A program made the translations under genes and the position numbers. Below are positions 35,852 to 45,106 of a stretch of DNA of 64,000 nucleotides, piece by piece. The notes beneath the pieces were generated by a model. It saw only the letters and a program-made list of their open reading frames with translations. It searched no databases and was not told the DNA's origin. The DNA comes from a virus, in IMG/VR virus record IMGVR_UViG_3300007076_000001, positions 1-64,000 of that record; one strand, 5' to 3'. The first letter of the stretch is position 1. Each line of letters opens with the position of its first letter.

Positions 35852-38299
35852 ATGAAAAAGCTTCTCCTAGTAGCTTCCTTGCTACTAGCTATTTCTGCAT
35901 CCACCCATGCCCAGAGCAAAATAGATGGGTGGTGTGAGCAAGGCAACCACACAGTCTCAACCCAAGGCCTTATCTCCACCACAAAGGTACAACAATCCTA
36001 CCCCTCTTGCACCGTCACTATCTTCGATGCTGGCACCTCTAACCTCTCAACCATCTTCTCAGACATGCTCTCTACCCCCAAGGTGAACCCCTTCACCGCT
36101 GACTCAACTGGCTATTGGTTCTTCTATGCCAATAACGGCCTTTATGACATTCGCTTTTCTGGGGCAGGGATCGCTTCCCCTTTTACCTTAGGGGACCATA
36201 AGATAGGGGATGCCACCACGGGGGTTGGGGGGTCAGGCACCGCCAACAGGGTAGCCAAATTCACCGCCTCTACCACAGTTGGGAACTCCCAAATAACCGA
36301 CAACGGCACCTCCGTTGGTATCAACAACACCTCCCCTGATGCTTCTGCCCTTTTAGACCTAACCTCCACCACGAGGGCTCTCCTTCTCCCTCGGATGACT
36401 ACCACCCAAAGGGATGCTATAGCAGCCCCCGCTGATGGCCTAGTCATCTACAACACCACCACCAACGCTTTTAACATAAGGGCAAGTGGAGCATGGGGGG
36501 CGGTTTCTGGGGGAGGGTTGGTAGATCCAGGGGCAAATGGAATGCTCGCCCGCACAGCATTAAATACTACCGTTGCACGTACCATAACAGGTACAGCTAA
36601 TCAAGTTACTCTAGCTAATGGTGATGGATCTGGCAACCCCACTATTTCCCTCCCCTCTACCGTCATCCTAACCACAGCCCTTGTAGCTCCCACCATTGCA
36701 GGGGGGGTTAACTCAACCGATGATCTTATCTTAGTAGGGACAACCAATGGAACTTCCACCAATGGAGATGTAACTATCCCCCTTCCCTCTACTGCCAAGC
36801 TCTCTATTGGTCCCTCAACCCATCGCCTCCTCTATGACCCCTACTCCACCGACACTGCCAATGGCTCCCCTGTTATAATCTTCACCCCTCCCTTCCAGAC
36901 CACTGGCCCCCGCAATGTAGGGATAATGGTGAAGCCAACCTTTGGCACCTTAACCGACAACACTCTTTTCCTAACTGCCTATAACGGACAATATGGCCTC
37001 CCCACTACCGTCCCTGCTGGTACTAAGGGAGCCCTCTCTGTCTATGAGGGCACCATAGATACCTCCCAAGCAGTAGCAGATATAGTCAACAACGAAGCAG
37101 GGCATCTACTTGGGGGTACATTCTTTATCCGAGGTGGAGCCCCCTATGATGGGGTAGACCTAGCCTTCACTATCTCCACAGTAGCCCCAGGTAACACAGG
37201 GATTCGTGGGATAAACATGTCCTTTACGAACAACATAGCCTCCACTAATGTCTTTGGCCTCTATGTCCAGCAAGCGGGGGCTAACGTAGCTACCTCAGGC
37301 CTTGTTATAACTGGCAACTGGACCAATGGGATTGACCTATCAGCAGGGGGACTCACCAATGCTATTAAGATAGCTAATGGTCAAGCGGTGGTAGCAGGAG
37401 GGGTTAATATCCTCTACCGTGATGTTGCTTCTACCTTTGCTACTATCGACTCCGATCTAGTCATTAACGTAGCTAACCCCTTCGTCCAACTTGGCTCCGC
37501 TGCTACTGGATGGCTCTACCAAGTGGTGGATGGTCCCCCAGACCGCCTTCGCTTCTTTCGCCAAGGCCTAGGGGAAGCCTTCTTTGTAGACAATCAAAAC
37601 ACAGGCAATCTAGTTATGGGTTCCCCTACCTCAGGAGCCCTCGCCACTGGAGCTACCAACTCCTTCTTCTACCTAACCTCCATGGCAGGAGCCCCAACAG
37701 GTACCCCGACCGCCTACACCGCTAAAATAGCTGAGGTCTACGACTCCACCAACGACATCCTCTATCTCAACAATGGTGGGGCAGGCCTATGGAAAACCAT
37801 CAACGCAACCAACCCCTTTCGAGGTACCCTCATCACGGGAACCGGCTTCACCACCAACGATGGAGGCCGCTTTAACCGGGTGTTCCACAAAATAACCGTC
37901 ACCAACGCTGCTTTCACCTGTGCTGCCCTAACCTGTGACGTAACTATCTTCACTCTCCCCGCCAAAACCCGCCTTGTTTCTATCATAGCTGACACCACCA
38001 CTGTCTATACTGGGGGTATAGTAACAGCAGCTTCTATGATAGTAGGAAAGACGGTTGGGGGAAATGAATACTTATTGACACATGATATAAAAACAGCTAC
38101 GATAGTCAGGGGGCTAGTAACTGGGGATATGGGGGCTACCCTAGCAACAGCAGCGGGGGTCCCAGTCCAGGGAGGTGATCTTCCAAGCTGGACCGCAACC
38201 ACAAACGTCTCGGTTCGGATAACTACTGTAACAGGTAATGTTAACGCCCTAACCCAAGGCTCCACGACCTACTATATCATTACAGAGAGGATGCTCTAA
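35852..38299 (+). CDS. Tail fibre-like protein with Sec signal peptide (815 aa)
   Basis: MKKLLLVASLLLAISASTHA followed by QSK is a clear signal peptide with an A-x-A-type site. The mature part is Thr/Ser/Asn/Gly-rich and beta-repetitive, including the fibre motif TTTQRDAIAAPADGLVIYNT near residue 190 and GVGGSGTANRVAKF ahead of it. Such sequences form trimeric beta fibres. The C-terminal 130 residues (FNRVFHKITVTNAAFTCAAL...YYIITERML) look like a head domain. A signal peptide on a virion fibre is unusual. Confidence 0.7.
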   Translation: MKKLLLVASLLLAISASTHAQSKIDGWCEQGNHTVSTQGLISTTKVQQSYPSCTVTIFDAGTSNLSTIFSDMLSTPKVNPFTADSTGYWFFYANNGLYDIRFSGAGIASPFTLGDHKIGDATTGVGGSGTANRVAKFTASTTVGNSQITDNGTSVGINNTSPDASALLDLTSTTRALLLPRMTTTQRDAIAAPADGLVIYNTTTNAFNIRASGAWGAVSGGGLVDPGANGMLARTALNTTVARTITGTANQVTLANGDGSGNPTISLPSTVILTTALVAPTIAGGVNSTDDLILVGTTNGTSTNGDVTIPLPSTAKLSIGPSTHRLLYDPYSTDTANGSPVIIFTPPFQTTGPRNVGIMVKPTFGTLTDNTLFLTAYNGQYGLPTTVPAGTKGALSVYEGTIDTSQAVADIVNNEAGHLLGGTFFIRGGAPYDGVDLAFTISTVAPGNTGIRGINMSFTNNIASTNVFGLYVQQAGANVATSGLVITGNWTNGIDLSAGGLTNAIKIANGQAVVAGGVNILYRDVASTFATIDSDLVINVANPFVQLGSAATGWLYQVVDGPPDRLRFFRQGLGEAFFVDNQNTGNLVMGSPTSGALATGATNSFFYLTSMAGAPTGTPTAYTAKIAEVYDSTNDILYLNNGGAGLWKTINATNPFRGTLITGTGFTTNDGGRFNRVFHKITVTNAAFTCAALTCDVTIFTLPAKTRLVSIIADTTTVYTGGIVTAASMIVGKTVGGNEYLLTHDIKTATIVRGLVTGDMGATLATAAGVPVQGGDLPSWTATTNVSVRITTVTGNVNALTQGSTTYYIITERML

Positions 38300-38300
38300 C

Positions 38301-38639
38301 ATGAAGCAAAGAGATAAGTTATTTTGCTTGATTGTCTTAACCATAGTGATGCTTCTTGGTACCATAGGGACAGAACTAGCTAATGGATCTAGAGGGGACA
38401 CCCCCAAAGGGGTAACAACCTCCATCAAGATCGAAGGAGATGACGCTTCCCGCATAAGGGACTCCTACAACAACATGGTTATGGCCCAACAGAACTTCCA
38501 ATATAACATCCTTCAAGCCCGCTATAACCTACAAGTGCCAAAGGAGTATATCTTTAACATCCAAACCTTTTCCTTTGACTCCCCTCCACCTACCCCTCTT
38601 ACCCCTCCAAAGGAAAAGAAGGAGGTTCCCAAGCCCTAA
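38301..38639 (+). CDS. Membrane-anchored small protein (112 aa)
   Basis: One N-terminal hydrophobic helix (KLFCLIVLTIVMLLGTIGTE, residues 6-25), then a helical region SYNNMVMAQQNFQYNILQAR and a Pro/Lys-rich tail. It may be a signal-anchor protein or a spanin-like element, but no partner is seen. GAGAGG upstream. Confidence 0.5.
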   Translation: MKQRDKLFCLIVLTIVMLLGTIGTELANGSRGDTPKGVTTSIKIEGDDASRIRDSYNNMVMAQQNFQYNILQARYNLQVPKEYIFNIQTFSFDSPPPTPLTPPKEKKEVPKP

Positions 38640-40048
38640 TGTCCTCTTCTTTCCTAGCCTCCCTCTTCCAATGGCTAACATTCTCTGACCTTAAAGCCGC
38701 CTTAGCCTCCCGCCTTGGCGACCCCCTTAAGGTCCATTGGATAGACGACGAATTAGGTAGGTACATAAAGGAAGCCCTCCGCACCTATAACGCAATCTCC
38801 CAACTCCAACGAACCCGGGTGGTCTTCCCAACTAAGGTAGGAAAGGCCTTCTATGATCTAACCTCCACTGCTGATCCAGACACCTTTGTAGGGGGAACAG
38901 GAGTCTTAACCACCAACCCCCCTCTCAACTGTGGCTATTCTATTCTCGACCAAGAACTTATCAATGACATCCAATACCCCCTCATTGAACCCATAACAAC
39001 CAACTTTACCGTCCTTGGCCTCCCTCCCCCAACTGACCAATTCACCTTGGACGACATAACAAGGGCGATTGAACGAAGGAGAAACCTATTCCTCCTCCAC
39101 ACAGCTACCCACATCTCTCACTCTCAACCTAACTACCCTGCTCCCCCTAACTCAGGTAGAGTCCCCCTCTCAGACTCCACTATCTCCCTAAGGAGGATCT
39201 CCTGGAGGAATGCAGATGGAGCTTATACCCCTCTCTACAGGGAGGATGAAAACGAGGCAAACCTCCTTCTCCTTGATTGGGGAGTTAACTCCTCTATCCC
39301 CCAAGCCTATGCCCAATATCTAACTCCCCCTTCTTCTGTCCAAATCATCCCCCCTTCCAACGACGCGGGGAAGCTTGACATTCTCTCTACTATCTCCCCC
39401 GCTGACCTAAACCCTGCTGTGGGGACTCTCCTCTCCATCCCTGATGACTGGGCTTGGGTTCTTAAGTATGGCTCCCTATCTGACCTTCTAACCAAAGACT
39501 CCCAATCCTCTGACCCCCGCTTTGCCTATGCAGAACAGAGGTATGTGGATGGCCTTCGTCTAGCCTCAATGCTCCCCCTTATTCAACAAGCAGTTATAAA
39601 TGGCTCTTATGTCCAACCCACTTCCCTCTCTGATCTAGATGCGGCTATCCCCTCTTGGCAAAACGATACCCCGGCTGCCCCAACTACCCTTGCTATAGCA
39701 GGGAGAAACCTAGTTGCCCTCTATCCTGTTCCTGACTCAGCCGCTTATGAGGTACAACTTGACATAACTAGAAACTTCCCTGTCCCTGTCATCAGCACTG
39801 ATAAGGTTCAGATCCCTAGGGAAAGCATAGCTAGGATTCTCGACTATTGCGTCCACCTTGCTACCTTCAAGGAGGGGTTAGCGGAGTTTGAACAAACCTA
39901 CCCCCTTGCAACCTCCTTTATGCAACACTGCCTCTTACATAATTCTATCCTATCAGCCGAGGCAAGTCATTATGATATAGTGAAGGGGTTCTCTTCTAAG
40001 GAGGAGATAGACAGACCTAGATACTACCAAAAGGAGGAAGTGGCATGA
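38639..40048 (+). CDS. Virion neck/tail accessory protein (469 aa)
   Basis: FSDLKAALASRLGDPLKVHW-IDDELGRYIKEALRTYN (16-53) is a pattern I associate with conserved phage structural proteins that act at the neck. A central DDWAWVLKYGSLSDLLTKDS and C-terminal YPVPDSAAYEVQLDITR follow. Starts at TAATG on the previous stop. Likely part of the connector complex. Confidence 0.55.
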   Translation: MSSSFLASLFQWLTFSDLKAALASRLGDPLKVHWIDDELGRYIKEALRTYNAISQLQRTRVVFPTKVGKAFYDLTSTADPDTFVGGTGVLTTNPPLNCGYSILDQELINDIQYPLIEPITTNFTVLGLPPPTDQFTLDDITRAIERRRNLFLLHTATHISHSQPNYPAPPNSGRVPLSDSTISLRRISWRNADGAYTPLYREDENEANLLLLDWGVNSSIPQAYAQYLTPPSSVQIIPPSNDAGKLDILSTISPADLNPAVGTLLSIPDDWAWVLKYGSLSDLLTKDSQSSDPRFAYAEQRYVDGLRLASMLPLIQQAVINGSYVQPTSLSDLDAAIPSWQNDTPAAPTTLAIAGRNLVALYPVPDSAAYEVQLDITRNFPVPVISTDKVQIPRESIARILDYCVHLATFKEGLAEFEQTYPLATSFMQHCLLHNSILSAEASHYDIVKGFSSKEEIDRPRYYQKEEVA

Positions 40049-40230
40049 ATCCAGCTTTTAAGAAGATGATAGAGGCAAAAAGGGCCAGCAAGGGGGGTAA
40101 GGGGGGAGCAACCTCCAAGGCGATGAAGGAAGGTTCCCCTGCTGAGGAAGCAGGAGAGAGCAGGGCAGTAGAGGCAAGGGAGATGAAGAAGGGGAAGAAT
40201 AGAGGGAAGGGTAAGAGAGGGAAATACTAG
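40045..40230 (+). CDS. Small Lys/Gly-rich protein (61 aa)
   Basis: MNPAFKKMIEAKRASKGGKG..., ending GKNRGKGKRGKY. Strongly basic, with AAGGAGG upstream and ATGA coupling. It could be a DNA- or RNA-binding virion peptide. Confidence 0.6.
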   Translation: MNPAFKKMIEAKRASKGGKGGATSKAMKEGSPAEEAGESRAVEAREMKKGKNRGKGKRGKY

Positions 40231-40251
40231 AGGGGAGAAGGGGGGCTAGTT

Positions 40252-40476
40252 ATGCCAGGGAGTAAGTTCTCTAAGAAGGTAGATACCCCTAAGAAGGAAA
40301 GACAATGGGAGCACGTCTATGAGTCTGTCCTTTCTAGGGGTGGGGATAAGGGGTCTGCGATAAGGCAAGCCTCTGGGGTTATCAAGAAGGAAAGCTCCCC
40401 CTCTTCCACCAGAGAGGAGAAGCCTGAGCCAATAAGGAAGCTTAGGGGTAGGAGAAGGGGAAGCATGAGGGCTTAA
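40252..40476 (+). CDS. Conserved small phage protein, RQWxHVYES motif (74 aa)
   Basis: KERQWEHVYESVLSRGGDKG...AIRQASGVIKK (16-46) is a pattern widespread in phage structural regions, with the order RQWxHVYxSxxxxGxxxxxAxxxA. Function unknown. Basic tail with RGRRRGS. Confidence 0.65.
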   Translation: MPGSKFSKKVDTPKKERQWEHVYESVLSRGGDKGSAIRQASGVIKKESSPSSTREEKPEPIRKLRGRRRGSMRA

Positions 40477-40643
40477 TGGGAAGGCAAATGAAGAAAAGGG
40501 TGGAAAAAGGGAACACCATAAGGGCTGGAGCTACCAAGAAGGCCGAGAGAAAGACTTCTTGCCTCCACTCCCGAAAGGCTCACTATGAAATATATTGTGG
40601 CTTCGCTTGCTCTCGTTGTTCTTGTATCACTCCTAGAACCTAG
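40476..40643 (+). CDS. Possible small basic protein overlapping the nozzle gene (55 aa)
   Basis: TAATG start on the previous stop; reads MGRQMKKRVEKGNTIRAGAT... with a C-terminal CGFACSRCSC cluster. The last 19 codons lie in another frame of the 1395-residue gene. No strong ribosome site. Uncertain; it may only be spacer. Confidence 0.3.
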   Translation: MGRQMKKRVEKGNTIRAGATKKAERKTSCLHSRKAHYEIYCGFACSRCSCITPRT

Positions 40644-43600
40644 AAGAGAAGGGGGAGAGGGGGGAGAGGTGGCTTTTAAGCGTCCAAAATCTAATAGGTA
40701 TGCCTTAGGGGGGCTCCACCTAGCTTCCTCTGTTGATGCTATGCCTCCCTTCAAATACCCTATCCTCAAAAATGTCCGTTCCTATAAGGAGGGGGTAATC
40801 CAACCACGCCCCGGCCAACTTGTCTACAACTCCATAGCTATCCCTGACTCTATCCTCCACTCCATAGATAGGATGAACTCTGATCTCCCCACAGCTTCCC
40901 AAGCTTTTGCTTTCCTTATAGGGGCAGGTTCCTCCCTCTATACCGACAACTCTCTTCACACAGGCTTAGTCCTTAGAGCTTCGGGGTTCTCGGGGGACCC
41001 CCTATCCTTCTGCTCTTTCCGCCCTAATAACTCCCCCGAGCCCTTCGACTATATAGGTGATCGCACCAAGATGGGGAAAGTTAAGGTAGATGGGACCTTC
41101 CGCAACATGGGAATAGTTCCTCCCTCTGTCCCCCCAACAGGCCCGGGCACAACAGTTCCCTCCCTAAATAGTTTCCAATCCACCACCATAGACGATGGCT
41201 ATTTCACCGCTGGAGGATGGGTAACTGATACCCCTGCTAACATGGCTAATACAGTCAACGCAGGGACCGCTGCTAATGACGCCGCAACTCTCCTCTATGA
41301 CTCAGGCTCAACTGGATGGGCTTGTGTTGGGGTAGCAGCCCCCCTAGACTCCTCCGCTTATGACCTAGGAGCTATTGTTATCCTTAATGAGGGTGGGGTA
41401 AATGCGGAGAAGGTTATAATCCAGAACCTCTTCAAACCCATCAAAACCACAACAGTAGCCTCTATCATCTACGATAATGGGGTAGGACCGGGGCTTTGTA
41501 CTATCCAACCAACTGCTTCTAAGCATAAAGCTTGGGAAGCAGACACCATGATTAAGATAAATACAGAGTTTGTCAGGGTCCTCTCTGTTTCCTTTGGGCA
41601 AGATGATGTCCCTTCTATCCGCTGCTCTACTACCTCCACCCACGTGGCGGGGGAATCCCTTTCAGGCTTACTCAACTTCCGAGCTTTCTTTAACAACGTC
41701 CATACTACAGGGGAAATAATCTTTATTCGGTCTATTATCTTCCAGATGGGAGTAGGGACTATCCTTGGCTCCCTCGCCCCCAACACCCCCACCCAAGTAG
41801 GGACAGCAACAAAGGTTGCCGTTCTTGACCTAGGTAACGTAGGGGGGAGGGCTATCCAAGATGATGATGAAGTCAACCTTGTTGTTCAGATAAACCATGG
41901 TACTTCTGCGGCGGCCCCCCTCCCAACTATTCAAGAAGTTCAATTCCAACTTGACTGTGGAAATGGGACATTCACTAACTACTTCGCTATAATCCTCCGT
42001 CCCTCTGATCTAACCCCCGCCACCGACTCAGGCACTACCTCCACTCTAGCAGCCCGACAACAAGCTGTTACTCGCTCTGCTGCTGATGATACCATCTCTC
42101 CCTTTGAAACCACCCAATCTATCACAAGGGAGAAACTCCAGCGGAGATTAGCTAGGGCTCAGGCTAGAGGAGCTACTAATAAGGTAGCGAAGATCCAAGC
42201 TAAACTAGCAGGATTAGATGGGGGAACAGGAGGAAGTGGTGGGTCTGGAGGGAGTGGTGGGGAAGGGGGAAGTACGACCTCAGGAGGGGGAACTGGTTCA
42301 GGCACTTCCATCCAGGTCCCCCCATCCTCCATAGATGAATTCCCAATTAGGGTAAAGGTGAAGGATGTAACTAGGGTAGGGGCTGATTTTGGGAAGGGGT
42401 GGGCAGACATCTCCAAACTTAGGGTAAGACTTCTCTTCTCCAACCCAAACTCAGTTGCGGTAGCCCCCAAGGTTCGTCTCTCCTCATGGTGGATAGGAGG
42501 GGCGTTTGGGCCTGATGCAGGCGACCGAGGGACCCCCTACACCTATCGCTTCCGCTATCGTTCCTCTGAGAGTGGGGCAAAATCATATTGGTCCCCTGCT
42601 ACTCGCTCTGGGGTAATTCCCCGTCGCCAACGTGTCCAACTTGTCGGCACCCCCTCCCCTGATGCTCAAGCAGATAAGATGGATTGGGCTAGGTTTGGGG
42701 GGTCTATCCTTAAGTGGAAGCTCATCGGCACTGCCCCCAACTCAACCGCTACCTTCAACGATGACTTCCCCGACGACACCCTTACCTCCCCTGATCTCGA
42801 TATTGACATAACGGAGGGCTTCCAACCCTTCCCAATCCAAGGCCTTCCTGTCACGGGCACTTGCTCTACCTCAGGAACCATGGTGACAGTCACCGCCGGG
42901 TCTATCTCCACCTCTATGGCCCCTGGTACAGATGTGGTGATAAACGGTATCCACTGTACCCTCTATGCTCCCCCTATCTCTACAACCCGCTTTGAGATAG
43001 TAGAGTCGATAGGCACCCTTGTTGGGGTTTCCCTCTTTATCCCTGCTCCTACCCTAATGGGCCAACCCCTCCCCTCCCTTTGGGGACCCTTCGGCCAAGG
43101 GGAACAAGGGTCTGTGATGTTTGCCTGTGGGGATCTCTCTAACCCCGGTCGCCTCTATTGGACAAACCCTGATGACCCTGACTTCTCCAACTACCGCAAC
43201 TCTTTAGATGTAACCTCCCCATCTGAGCCCCTAATGGGGGGCTTTATGTTCGACAACAAATCTTTCGTTTTCTCCACCCAAGACCTCTACTACATCTATC
43301 CCTCTCAAACCATCCTAGGCCGTCTAACCTTCAAAGCCTCTCGCTCTGGCCTTGGGAAAGGGGTAGTTGGGCGCTACTCCTTCTGCGTCTACAACGGTAA
43401 GGTCTACTTTATTTCCCCTGATGGTATCTATGTAACAGAGGGATCTATCCCCCAACTTATCACCCCCGACCTAACCCCCCTCTTCCCCCATGAAGGACAG
43501 CCGGGGGTAACAACCAATGGGTATATCCCTCCTGACTTCACCCTTCCTAACTTCCTCCGCTTGGCAGGAGGGAATGGGGAGATTAGATTTGACTATAAAG

Positions 43601-44772
43601 CAACCGACTCCAACTTCTATTCCCTCACCTTTAAGGAAAGCGGAGGAGCTTGGCTCCCCGACACCTATGGCCGCCCTGTTACCTGCTCCTATTGTGAAGA
43701 AGGGGAAGAGGGGAAGGGAACTGGGAGGTGGTTTGTTGGGTCTACCAACGGTAAGCTCTACACCCTCTCAGGCTCCTCAGACGACGGCCTTTCCATCTCC
43801 TGTCAAGTCCGTCACCCCTCCGACTCCTATGGGGATGATCGCTCTGAGAAGCTATGGGGGGACTTCCTCCTTGATTGCAACCCCAACGGGGCAAACATAA
43901 CCGCCCAACCCGGCTTCAATAACTACGCCACCCTCACTACCCCCCTTACTTTCTCTGATGGGGCAAGGATAGAACCTCCCACTATAATCGACATAAACTC
44001 AGGGATGGGAATCTACGCCCGCAACGCTACCCTTGATGTTTCTTGGTCTTCTATCTTAACCCCTGAACTTTTCTTCTGGGAACCCTCTGTTATTGACAAA
44101 CCAGAAGATTCAGCCCGTCGAGTAACCGACTTCTATAACGCGGGGATGGAACAAGCAAAGTGGTGGCAGGGCCTTAGGATTCGCTTCAACACATACGGGG
44201 TGGCGAAGTCCTTCAAGGTGCAAGCTGACAACGGGGTGAATGGGGTATTCACGGACGTTCCGGGGGCAACCTTTACCCTCACCTCCAACGGGGAGAGCGT
44301 CCAAGCAGTCTCCTTCCCTATCCCCTATATCGCCCATCTCTCTCGCCTTCTCCCCACCGACTCCATCCCTTGGTCTGTTATAGATGTGGAGTGGGTAACC
44401 GAACCCGAACCTGAGCTTGTTCTCCTCTATGAACCCCAACCCTCCACTTATGGGATGAGGGGATTTTGGTTTAGTCGTGACCAATATATAGCTCATGTCT
44501 CTACTGCTCCCCTCTCTCTTGTCTTCATAGCAGATGGAGTAACCCAACCAACCCTAACCATCCCCTCAAGTGGGGGGATCTTCAAGAAGGACTACGTTCA
44601 GCTTCCTGCGCTAAAGCAAAAGGTCCTCCAACATATCCTCTCCTCTACCCAACCCTTCCGCCTCTACCGAGATGCCTGTGAGGTGAAGATTAAAAGTTGG
44701 GGGAGTTCAGAGGCTTTTAGAACAATCAATCCCTTTGGGGATGTCCACAACACCTTCGGGGCGAGGGTCTAA
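40585..44772 (+). CDS. Large tail/nozzle-like virion protein (1395 aa)
   Basis: Near residue 53, MPPFKYPILKNVRSYKEGVI-QPRPGQ starts the conserved part known from large podovirus tail-tube proteins. NSPEPFDYIGDRTKMGKVKV and DGTFRNMGIVPP follow. A Gly/Ser linker spans about 548-575. Later strands (YNGKVYFISPDGIYVTEGSI, WFVGSTNGKLYTLSGSSDDG) look like beta-propeller blades. If the ATG at 40585 is used, MKYIVASLALVVLVSLL forms a hydrophobic N-terminus; the ATG at 40741 lacks a ribosome site. Probably the tail nozzle. Confidence 0.65.
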   Translation: MKYIVASLALVVLVSLLEPRREGGEGGEVAFKRPKSNRYALGGLHLASSVDAMPPFKYPILKNVRSYKEGVIQPRPGQLVYNSIAIPDSILHSIDRMNSDLPTASQAFAFLIGAGSSLYTDNSLHTGLVLRASGFSGDPLSFCSFRPNNSPEPFDYIGDRTKMGKVKVDGTFRNMGIVPPSVPPTGPGTTVPSLNSFQSTTIDDGYFTAGGWVTDTPANMANTVNAGTAANDAATLLYDSGSTGWACVGVAAPLDSSAYDLGAIVILNEGGVNAEKVIIQNLFKPIKTTTVASIIYDNGVGPGLCTIQPTASKHKAWEADTMIKINTEFVRVLSVSFGQDDVPSIRCSTTSTHVAGESLSGLLNFRAFFNNVHTTGEIIFIRSIIFQMGVGTILGSLAPNTPTQVGTATKVAVLDLGNVGGRAIQDDDEVNLVVQINHGTSAAAPLPTIQEVQFQLDCGNGTFTNYFAIILRPSDLTPATDSGTTSTLAARQQAVTRSAADDTISPFETTQSITREKLQRRLARAQARGATNKVAKIQAKLAGLDGGTGGSGGSGGSGGEGGSTTSGGGTGSGTSIQVPPSSIDEFPIRVKVKDVTRVGADFGKGWADISKLRVRLLFSNPNSVAVAPKVRLSSWWIGGAFGPDAGDRGTPYTYRFRYRSSESGAKSYWSPATRSGVIPRRQRVQLVGTPSPDAQADKMDWARFGGSILKWKLIGTAPNSTATFNDDFPDDTLTSPDLDIDITEGFQPFPIQGLPVTGTCSTSGTMVTVTAGSISTSMAPGTDVVINGIHCTLYAPPISTTRFEIVESIGTLVGVSLFIPAPTLMGQPLPSLWGPFGQGEQGSVMFACGDLSNPGRLYWTNPDDPDFSNYRNSLDVTSPSEPLMGGFMFDNKSFVFSTQDLYYIYPSQTILGRLTFKASRSGLGKGVVGRYSFCVYNGKVYFISPDGIYVTEGSIPQLITPDLTPLFPHEGQPGVTTNGYIPPDFTLPNFLRLAGGNGEIRFDYKATDSNFYSLTFKESGGAWLPDTYGRPVTCSYCEEGEEGKGTGRWFVGSTNGKLYTLSGSSDDGLSISCQVRHPSDSYGDDRSEKLWGDFLLDCNPNGANITAQPGFNNYATLTTPLTFSDGARIEPPTIIDINSGMGIYARNATLDVSWSSILTPELFFWEPSVIDKPEDSARRVTDFYNAGMEQAKWWQGLRIRFNTYGVAKSFKVQADNGVNGVFTDVPGATFTLTSNGESVQAVSFPIPYIAHLSRLLPTDSIPWSVIDVEWVTEPEPELVLLYEPQPSTYGMRGFWFSRDQYIAHVSTAPLSLVFIADGVTQPTLTIPSSGGIFKKDYVQLPALKQKVLQHILSSTQPFRLYRDACEVKIKSWGSSEAFRTINPFGDVHNTFGARV

Positions 44773-44785
44773 GGAGGAAAAGGAA

Positions 44786-45106
44786 ATGGCTAATGACTTC
44801 TATCGGATAATAACCCTAACCAATGCAAACCAGAACTACTCCCTCTATTCCCTTATGGTTCTGGTCGATGCAAATGTGGCTAGGAACTTCATGCAGCTTC
44901 AAATCTCAGCCCCCGACTCCAACACTAACAACATAGCTCTTGGGGCTAATACTATGGCTGGTATAACTGATGGAGATCAACTCTTCCCAACCTCCTCTAG
45001 GAACTTGGAGTCAAGTAATGGGAAGAATGAAATCTCCGTAACTAATAAGTTTGTCCGGTCAGATGCAGCAGGGCAAAAGCTTTTCATAAGGGGGATGTGT
45101 CACTAA
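44786..45106 (+). CDS. Small virion protein (106 aa)
   Basis: Begins MANDFYRIITLTNANQNYSL after AAGGAGG, which makes the ATG at 44786 the right start. All-beta, Asn/Ser-rich. Shared stop-start (TAATG) with the next fibre gene. Function unknown. Confidence 0.6.
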   Translation: MANDFYRIITLTNANQNYSLYSLMVLVDANVARNFMQLQISAPDSNTNNIALGANTMAGITDGDQLFPTSSRNLESSNGKNEISVTNKFVRSDAAGQKLFIRGMCH